Assembly (NCBI RefSeq): GCF_041438865.1
Contig: NZ_CP109450.1
Location: 3,706,501-3,770,500 of the forward strand
Direction of reading: 5' to 3'
Length of the DNA stretch: 64,000 nucleotides
Source: Streptomyces sp. NBC_01471
Lineage (GTDB): Bacteria; Actinomycetota; Actinomycetes; Streptomycetales; Streptomycetaceae
Both the position numbers and the translations under genes were made by a program. The notes below the pieces were generated by a model. The model worked only from the letters and a program-made list of their open reading frames with translations, ran no database searches and was not told the origin of the DNA. Positions 58,385 to 64,000 of this stretch are shown here, in pieces. Position 1 is the stretch's first letter; every line of letters starts with the position of its first letter.

Positions 58385-60451
58385 ATGGGTGACACGGTCG
58401 GCAGCAGAGCAGACACACAGCGGAAACAGCCGCTGATCTCGCCGCCGGAGTGGCTGATCCGGGGGCTGCGCCCGCAGCGCGCGCCGATCCCCCGGGCCGC
58501 CGTGGTCCGCGCGAGCATCGCACTCGCCGCGCCGCTGGCGGTCGGCCTCGCCGCCGGACAGCCCGGGTACGGGGCGCTGGTCGCCATGGGCGCGCTCTCG
58601 GGCGTCATCGGCGACACCGCAGACGCGTACCGGATGCGGATCTTCAACATCGCCGTGCCGCAGTGCTTCGGCGCGGTCGGCGTCATGATCGGCACCCTCG
58701 TGTACGGCGACGGCTGGATCGCCGTCGCCGTCCTCACGCTGGTCGCGCTGGTCTCCGGGATGATCTCCACGATCGGCGCGGTGGCGTCCGTGTCGGGGCT
58801 GCTGCTCCTGCTCAACTCCGTGGTGGGCGCGGGCCTCCCGATGCCGGGCCCCTGGTGGAAGGCCCCGCTGCTGCTCTCGCTCGGCGGGCTCTTCGTGCTG
58901 GTGCTCGCGCTGGTCGGCTGGCCGCTGCGGGCGCGGACCCCGGAACGGACCGCGGTCGCCGCGACCTACCGGGCAGCCGCCGAACTGCTCGCGGCCGCGG
59001 GCACGACCGCGTACGGCGACAGACGCCAGGCCGTGACCGGCTCGCTCAACGCCTCGTACGACCTGATCCTCGCCCGGCGCGCCCACTACCACGGCCGCAG
59101 CACGTCGATGGTGCGGCTGCTCGCCCAGCTCAATGTGCTCGTCCCGCTGATCGAGGCGGCCGCGGCGGCCCATCTGCACGGCCGCGCCTCACGCCGTCCC
59201 GAGATCGCCGCAGCGGTGCGGGACTTGGCCGATGTCGTCGCCACGGGCCGGTCGGACGCGGTGCCCGACCTGGTGCTCCCCGAGCCCGAGGGGCCCGCCG
59301 ACCGCGCCATGAACGCGGCGCTGCGGCACGCGGCCGCCGTCGTCCACCACGCGGACTCGGACCACCCGGACCACTACGGCGCGGACGACCGGCTCGGCCG
59401 CCCCGCCGAACTCGGCGTACGGGCCCGCCGCGCCGCCGCCACCGTCCTGCTCTCGCCCACCTCCTGGCGCTACGGACTGCGGCTCGCGCTCTGCATCGGC
59501 CTCGCGCAGGTGCTGGTGTCGGTGGTGAGCGTGCCCCGCTCGTACTGGGTCGCGCTCACCGTCACCTTCGTGCTCAAGCCGGACTTCGGTTCGGTCTTCT
59601 CCCGCGCGGTGCTGCGTGCGCTCGGCACGGCGGTGGGGGTGCTCACCGCCGCGCTGGTCCTCGGGGTCGTGCCGCGCGGCTGGTGGGACGTACCGGTGAT
59701 GGTGGTGCTCGCGGCGCTGATCCCGGCGGTCTCCGCGAACGGGTACGCCTTCCAGACCGCGGCCATCACCCCGGTGATCCTGCTGATCTCCGACCAGCTC
59801 AACCATCTGGGGTTCCATCTGGTGCTGCCCCGGCTGCTCGACAGCCTGATCGGCTGCGGGATCACCCTGATCGCGGGGTATCTGCTCTGGCCGGAGAGCT
59901 GGCACACCCGGATCGGCGACCGGCTGGCCGTGGCGGTCGAGGAGAGCGCGCGCTACGTCGAGTGCGCCTTCGGCGGGGGAATCGGATCCGGCCGGACGGA
60001 CAGCGGTGCGGGTACGCGGACGGACGGTGTCACGGGGGCGCGGACGGACGGCGGTACGGCCGCCCCGGGCGACCACGGTGACCGGGCGCGGCTGCGGCGG
60101 CGGCTCTATCGCGATCTGTCGGTCGTACGGACGGAGTTCCAGCGGGCCCTGACCGAACCGCCGCCGACCGGGAAGCGGGCCGCCGCCTGGTGGCCACTGG
60201 TCGTCGCGGCGGAACGGATCGTGGACGCGACGACGGCCGCGCGGGTACGCGTCGACCACGGGGCCCGGCCGCCCGCTCCGGAGGAAGTCGGCGAGGTGAC
60301 GAAGCAGTTGCGGGAACTGGCACAGGGGCTGCGGTCCAGCGCGACCCTGGTGGAGGTACCGACCCGGATCGAGGGCGACGACGAGGGCGTACTCGCCCCG
60401 CTGCGCCAGGAGGTCGTCGCGGCACGGGAGATCGCCTCGCCGCAACGCTGA
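58385..60451 (+). CDS. FUSC-family inner-membrane transporter
   Basis: The protein has 688 residues. Two blocks of about six helices (VVRASIALAAPLAVGLAAGQ to LLLSLGGLFVLVLALVGWPL; YGLRLALCIGLAQVLVSVVS to LLDSLIGCGITLIAGYLLWP) are separated by a soluble helical region, and a soluble C-terminus of about 170 residues follows: the FUSC / aromatic-acid exporter layout (as AaeB, YccS). The SYWVALTVTFVLKPDFGSVF and GCGITLIAGYLLWP motifs are characteristic. It probably exports aromatic or other small acids. ATG 58385 lacks a clear ribosome site. Confidence 0.85.
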   Translation: MGDTVGSRADTQRKQPLISPPEWLIRGLRPQRAPIPRAAVVRASIALAAPLAVGLAAGQPGYGALVAMGALSGVIGDTADAYRMRIFNIAVPQCFGAVGVMIGTLVYGDGWIAVAVLTLVALVSGMISTIGAVASVSGLLLLLNSVVGAGLPMPGPWWKAPLLLSLGGLFVLVLALVGWPLRARTPERTAVAATYRAAAELLAAAGTTAYGDRRQAVTGSLNASYDLILARRAHYHGRSTSMVRLLAQLNVLVPLIEAAAAAHLHGRASRRPEIAAAVRDLADVVATGRSDAVPDLVLPEPEGPADRAMNAALRHAAAVVHHADSDHPDHYGADDRLGRPAELGVRARRAAATVLLSPTSWRYGLRLALCIGLAQVLVSVVSVPRSYWVALTVTFVLKPDFGSVFSRAVLRALGTAVGVLTAALVLGVVPRGWWDVPVMVVLAALIPAVSANGYAFQTAAITPVILLISDQLNHLGFHLVLPRLLDSLIGCGITLIAGYLLWPESWHTRIGDRLAVAVEESARYVECAFGGGIGSGRTDSGAGTRTDGVTGARTDGGTAAPGDHGDRARLRRRLYRDLSVVRTEFQRALTEPPPTGKRAAAWWPLVVAAERIVDATTAARVRVDHGARPPAPEEVGEVTKQLRELAQGLRSSATLVEVPTRIEGDDEGVLAPLRQEVVAAREIASPQR

Positions 60452-60677
60452 ACGGAGGGCCGGACACCGGTCCTGGCTCCAGCGACCGGCACGGACCCGG
60501 ACACGGCGGAGCCGGGCCGGGATGGCCCGGCCCGGCTTGTTCCGCCCCGGCAGGTCACCCGCACCCGGCATCGTCAACGACGCCGGGTGCGGGGGTGGGG
60601 GGCCGACGCCGGGGAGGTGGCGTCAGGGCATCCGCGTCAGGATCCGGGTGTCGGGGTCCGACGCGACGGTCCGGCTG

Positions 60678-61355
60678 TCAGGACCTGCGCGCCACGTTCG
60701 CCTTGGCCAGCGCCTTGGCGAAACCGTTCGCCCACAGGGCGTCGACCTGGGCGCGCTCCTGGGCGTCCGGCTGCTGGTTGGTGCAGGACGGGCCGGGGCC
60801 GCCGCCCGACATCAGCTCGCTGCACGGGCCGCTGTAGTCGTCGGGAAGGCCGAGCACATGGCCGGTCTCATGGGCGGTGACGCGGACCGAGTCGTACTCC
60901 TGGGTCTGCGCGTGGTCCAGGAAGACGAAGCCGCTGCCGTGTCCGTCCGTCGAGGCGTACGAACCCTGCGGGTCGTCGCCCTCACGGTAGGAGAAGTCGG
61001 CGCCGGAGGAGCCCGCCTGGAGCTTGACGTTGGTCTCCGCCGCGTTCCATATCTGCGCGCTGGCCGCTATCTGGCTCTGGTAACTGGGCGCGGCCGAGGC
61101 GTCGTAGGTGATGGTGACGGACTTGAGCCCGGGGTGGGCCGCCTGCTTCTTCGCGACCGACTTCACGACGGCCTCGAAGAAGGCCTTGTTGCCCGCCTCC
61201 TGCTTCGCACTCGCGTAGTGCTGGGCGCCCTGCGCCGCGGTGTGCGGTACGGGGGCGACCGTGGTGGTGGCCGCCTGGACGGGGGCCGCGGTACCGAGGG
61301 CGGCGGCGATGCCGAGGCCGAGGATCGCGGACAACGCGGTATTACGGTGCTTCAT
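60678..61355 (-). CDS. snpA: Snapalysin (small neutral metalloprotease, M7)
   Basis: The protein has 225 residues. Signal peptide ([20 protein letters not shown]), a short propeptide, then the mature M7 protease with the zinc site [20 protein letters not shown] (HExxHxxGxxD) and the disulfide/substrate region [14 protein letters not shown]. Snapalysin is secreted and cleaves milk proteins and other extracellular protein, and is special to Streptomyces. AGGAG precedes the ATG at 61355. The divergent LysR gene encodes its known type of activator (SnpR). Confidence 0.95.
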   Translation of the reverse strand: MKHRNTALSAILGLGIAAALGTAAPVQAATTTVAPVPHTAAQGAQHYASAKQEAGNKAFFEAVVKSVAKKQAAHPGLKSVTITYDASAAPSYQSQIAASAQIWNAAETNVKLQAGSSGADFSYREGDDPQGSYASTDGHGSGFVFLDHAQTQEYDSVRVTAHETGHVLGLPDDYSGPCSELMSGGGPGPSCTNQQPDAQERAQVDALWANGFAKALAKANVARRS

Positions 61356-61445
61356 GTGGGGGCTCCTACTCGTCCGGTGTGGGGGTGAACGGGTGGTACC
61401 GGAGAGTGTGCTGTGCGGGCGCCCCGCCGGGATGATGGCAACTGG

Positions 61446-61464
61446 CGATAACTTGGGGCTATCG
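61446..61464. promoter_or_regulatory. LysR-type site between snpA and its regulator
   Basis: CGATA-N9-TATCG forms an inverted repeat that contains a T-N11-A core, the classical LysR box. It sits 91 bases before the snpA start and 55 bases before the regulator start, as expected for divergent control. Confidence 0.65.
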
Positions 61465-61518
61465 GTGCGGGTTTGATGGTCTGGTGCGGCCCCGGGCACA
61501 CCCCTACTCTCTGGTTCC

Positions 61519-62412
61519 ATGGACCTTGAGGTGCGGCATCTCCGCGCACTGTGCGCCATAGCGGACACCGGCAGCCTGCACCGGGCGGCCCGTGAGCTGG
61601 GCATGAGCCAGCCCTCGCTCACCACACAGCTCCGCCGGATCGAGAACTCCCTGGGCGGGCAGCTCTTCTCCCGCGCCCGCACGGGCTGTCGGCCCACCCC
61701 GCTGGGGCGCACCGTGCTCAGCCGGGCCAGGCCGCTGATCGACGAGATGCGCTCGCTGGTCACCGAGGCCAAGGCCGCCGCCGCGCGCGCGGCCGGGCCC
61801 CGGCTGCGGATCGGTGCGACGGCGAGCCGTGCCATCCCCGGCTGGCTGCGCCGGCTGCGCACCCGGCTGCCGGACACCGATACGTCGCTCCACATGGACG
61901 TGTCGGCCAACGCGCTGCTGCGTCTTGTGGCCTCGGGTCAGCTGGACGTGGCCTTCGTGCACGAGGTCGAGGGGTGCCCGCTGCGCGTACCGGACGGCCT
62001 GGAGATCCGCGTCCTGGTCGAGCGCGAACCGCAGTCCGTGACGCTGGCCGCCGATCATCCGGCGGCGGCCGACCCGGTGGTGAAACTGGCCGACCTGGCG
62101 ACGGACCAGTGGATGGTCGACCCGACCGTGGACGGCGAGTGGGACGGGATGCGCCGGATGCTGCGCGAGGCAGGGCTCAATCCCCGTGTGCTGCACGGCG
62201 ATTACCTCACGGCGTTCGCCCTGGTCGCGTCCGGCGAGGTGGTCACGGTCTGCCAGCCGACGACCAGACCCAGACCCGACCTGGTGATAAGACCGCTGCA
62301 CGGGGACCCCCTCGGGGTGCGGCTGCTGCTCGCGGCACGGCCCGGGACGGACGGGGCGGAGCTGGACGTGGTGTACGAGGAGCTGGCAGCGGCCTACGGG
62401 GAGTTGCTCTAG
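61519..62412 (+). CDS. LysR-family regulator of snapalysin (SnpR-like)
   Basis: The protein has 297 residues. DNA-binding part: [20 protein letters not shown] and [20 protein letters not shown]. The effector domain has [39 protein letters not shown] and [20 protein letters not shown]. The divergent arrangement with snpA, with one LysR box between, is the known snpR-snpA set-up in which this protein activates the protease gene. The ATG at 61519 has no strong ribosome site; the mRNA might have a short leader. Confidence 0.92.
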   Translation: MDLEVRHLRALCAIADTGSLHRAARELGMSQPSLTTQLRRIENSLGGQLFSRARTGCRPTPLGRTVLSRARPLIDEMRSLVTEAKAAAARAAGPRLRIGATASRAIPGWLRRLRTRLPDTDTSLHMDVSANALLRLVASGQLDVAFVHEVEGCPLRVPDGLEIRVLVEREPQSVTLAADHPAAADPVVKLADLATDQWMVDPTVDGEWDGMRRMLREAGLNPRVLHGDYLTAFALVASGEVVTVCQPTTRPRPDLVIRPLHGDPLGVRLLLAARPGTDGAELDVVYEELAAAYGELL

Positions 62413-62515
62413 ACCGTCACTGAGGGTGAGGCCGTGTTCCCCGTGGAGCCACCGTCGAGTCCGGGTGGCGTCGGCCCGGTACACCGGTCGTACCTACCGC
62501 GTACCATCCGCTGCC

Positions 62516-62818
62516 ATGGGCTCCGAACTGGTCGTGGATCTGCGCACGCTACCGCTCGCCTCGCTCGACGATTTCTGGGACGCGGTGTCCCGGCCGTGCG
62601 GGCTGCCCGACTGGTTCGGCCGGAACCTCGATGCCTGGTGGGACGTGGTGGAGACCCGGGGCGTCTCGGAAACCGTGGACGCGCACGACCGGCTGGTCGT
62701 ACGGGCCCGTGCGGCCGGGCTGTTCGCTCCTGGAGAGCCGGACGGCGCCCGGCTGTCGGCACTGTTCGCCGACACGACCCGCGCACGGCTCGACCTGGAG
62801 CCCGACCCGGCGGCGTGA
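62516..62818 (+). CDS. Barstar-family protein
   Basis: The protein has 100 residues. It has the barstar core: SLDDFWDAVSRPCGLPDWFG then RNLDAWWDVVETRGV, similar to the segment of barstar that plugs the barnase active site. Barstar blocks a secreted ribonuclease inside the producer cell. No barnase-like gene lies next to it in the window, so it is either an orphan immunity protein or acts on a nuclease encoded elsewhere. The ATG at 62516 has no strong ribosome site. Confidence 0.85.
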   Translation: MGSELVVDLRTLPLASLDDFWDAVSRPCGLPDWFGRNLDAWWDVVETRGVSETVDAHDRLVVRARAAGLFAPGEPDGARLSALFADTTRARLDLEPDPAA

Positions 62819-62980
62819 GTCCTACCCTCTCCTGAGACCGGCCGTTCAGGGCCGGTCGGTCCAAGATCGCCCAAGGCGGTCGCTAACCTTACGTGTCCGC
62901 CCTGGCCAGGGATCGACTCCCGTCGGCGCGGACTTGTCTCGTACTCGACTCATTGCGAATCATTGCGAAAGGTCTCGCCC

Positions 62981-64000
62981 ATGGGCATTCGGAGCTTGCT
63001 GCGCAAGGTGTTTGGACGCGACCGCGTGGAGTCCGGTGAGCCGTCGGCGGCCACTACCGTTCCGGCCCAGGCCGAGCGTACGACGACGCCCGCGAAGGCG
63101 GCGCACACCGGAACGACGGCACAGACTTCTGCGGAGTCCTCGCCGGAGAAGGTGACATCGTCGTCGGAGACGGCAACGGGGAAGGCATCTTCGGAACGGG
63201 CCTCGTCGGAACGGACTTCGTCGGAGGGCGCGTCGTCGGAGAAGCCCCGCACGGTGTCACTGCCCGCCCAGGCCGACAAGGCGTCGACCTCCGTACCCGC
63301 AGCCGAGAAGCCGGCGCCGAAGCCGGTGCGCAGGTCCGGTACCGGGATCGCGTCCGACCTGGTGGCGGAGGCTTTCGACAACCCGAAGCCGAGGCAGGCG
63401 GAGCCGACTGTCCCGGCCCAGGCGAAGGCGTCGGAGGTGTCTGCGCCGGAACTGAAGCCGGAGCCGAGGACCGAGCCGGAGCCCGCTCCCGTCGCGGCGG
63501 AGCCGGAGGCTGAGGCCGTCGAGCCGGAGGCTGAGGCCGAAACGGAGCCGGTTGCAGCCGAGGCGACGGCTGTTGAGCCGGAGAAGGCGGACGCGGAGCC
63601 GACCGGGACAGAGACGGAAGCGGAGGCGGAAGCCGAGCCGGAGCCGGTCGCGGTTGAGCCGGAACCGGTCGTGGCTGAGGCGGAGCCGGAGGCCGACGCG
63701 GAGGCCCAGGCGGAGGACAAGGCTGAGGTCGAGACCACGGCAGAGGCCGCCGAGCCGACGGCAGAGCCGGTCACCGAAACGGAGCCCGAGGCTGTCCCCG
63801 AAACCGAGCCCGAGCCCGAGGCCGCACCTGCGACCGAGCCCGTACAGGCAGAGGCAGACGCAGAGGCGAAGACAGCGGCAGAGGCCGACGCAGACGCGCA
63901 GGCTGGCGTAGGGGAAGAAGCGGCCGAACCCGTATCCCCGGCGACGACCGCCGCCCCCGCCGCCGCCGGCCTCGCGACTCGCGCGCCCCAGCTCGTCAGC
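62981..64000 (+). CDS. Acidic-repeat protein, C-terminus beyond window
   Basis: From ATG 62981 (AAAGG eight bases upstream) the frame is open to the window end, 340 residues. The start MGIRSLLRKVFGRDR is a short basic helix, then a Ser/Thr-rich part, a motif GIASDLVAEAFDNPKP, and a very long Glu/Pro/Ala region (repeated EPEAEAE-type units) without predicted fold. The last visible residues, LATRAPQLVS, resemble the lead-in to the von Willebrand factor A domain of TerF-like actinobacterial proteins, but that domain is outside the window, so this is a guess. Confidence 0.75.
   Translation, partial: MGIRSLLRKVFGRDRVESGEPSAATTVPAQAERTTTPAKAAHTGTTAQTSAESSPEKVTSSSETATGKASSERASSERTSSEGASSEKPRTVSLPAQADKASTSVPAAEKPAPKPVRRSGTGIASDLVAEAFDNPKPRQAEPTVPAQAKASEVSAPELKPEPRTEPEPAPVAAEPEAEAVEPEAEAETEPVAAEATAVEPEKADAEPTGTETEAEAEAEPEPVAVEPEPVVAEAEPEADAEAQAEDKAEVETTAEAAEPTAEPVTETEPEAVPETEPEPEAAPATEPVQAEADAEAKTAAEADADAQAGVGEEAAEPVSPATTAAPAAAGLATRAPQLVS

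Noticed and set aside
62950..63774. Ser/Ala/Gly-rich frame antisense to the acidic-repeat gene, resembling a repetitive surface protein
   Set aside because: The plus-strand frame has a ribosome site and a non-repetitive N-terminal helix; the antisense repeats are a reflection of Glu/Ala/Pro codons.
1..64000. Search for tRNA, rRNA and riboswitch-like structures
   Set aside because: I found no cloverleaf with a matching T-loop, no rRNA sequence and no recognisable riboswitch; a covariance-model scan (tRNAscan-SE, Infernal with Rfam) would be decisive.

Overview
The window is chromosomal DNA from a Streptomyces or close relative. Evidence: very high G+C with near-saturated third positions, many GTG starts, four-base ATGA/GTGA overlaps inside operons, and Streptomyces-type genes (SARP and LuxR-LAL regulators, snapalysin with its LysR partner, an indigoidine-type synthetase, an OtrA-like ribosome protection GTPase). 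I saw no rRNA, tRNA, integrase, phage module or CRISPR array.

Layout. 1-13.7 kb: a truncated MFS exporter divergent from its TetR regulator, a LuxR-LAL regulator, an iron-sulfur photolyase, a second TetR, an FprA-type ferredoxin-NADP reductase, an XRE-cupin regulator divergent from a coupled arylsulfotransferase-like / NCS2 permease pair, and a FemX-like transferase. 13.8-15.7 kb: an alkylation-repair group, Ogt plus an ECF sigma factor translationally coupled to a second, N-terminally extended methyltransferase. 15.7-31.3 kb: a specialised-metabolism region. It has a single-module A-Ox-PCP-TE synthetase whose specificity residues read DAWQFGLINK (the glutamine code of indigoidine synthetases), a divergent SARP regulator, and an eight-gene coupled operon read leftwards: flavin reductase, serine acetyltransferase, cysteine-synthase-like enzyme, tautomerase, MFS exporter and three different ATP-grasp ligases. 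The operon looks like a route to a short peptide containing a beta-substituted alanine, made without an NRPS; I cannot match it to a known product. A small secreted AGPG-repeat protein lies just downstream.

31.6-46.6 kb is mixed: PadR pair, RF3, ECF sigma with a membrane-anchored partner, an internally deleted IS5-type remnant, an SDR gene behind a textbook MerR-type promoter with no MerR gene in sight, a secreted TAP-type peptidase, a LysR regulator divergent from an MFS gene interrupted by an in-frame amber codon, a three-gene extracytoplasmic ferritin-like/cupredoxin operon, and an ALDH3-type dehydrogenase. 46.6-51.3 kb looks accessory (by eye less G+C-rich): a leftward set encoding an unknown protein, a one-TM peptide, a radical SAM enzyme and a CYTH enzyme, divergent from an XRE-TPR regulator and followed by a HAD phosphatase. 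This locus and the ATP-grasp operon are the best candidates for undescribed systems.

51.4-64 kb is mostly core-like: OtrA-like GTPase with a repeat-bearing leader, family-5 uracil-DNA glycosylase, CorA, GNAT, three membrane proteins including a FUSC transporter, snapalysin with its LysR regulator, a barstar-like protein, and the acidic N-terminal half of a protein that runs off the right edge.
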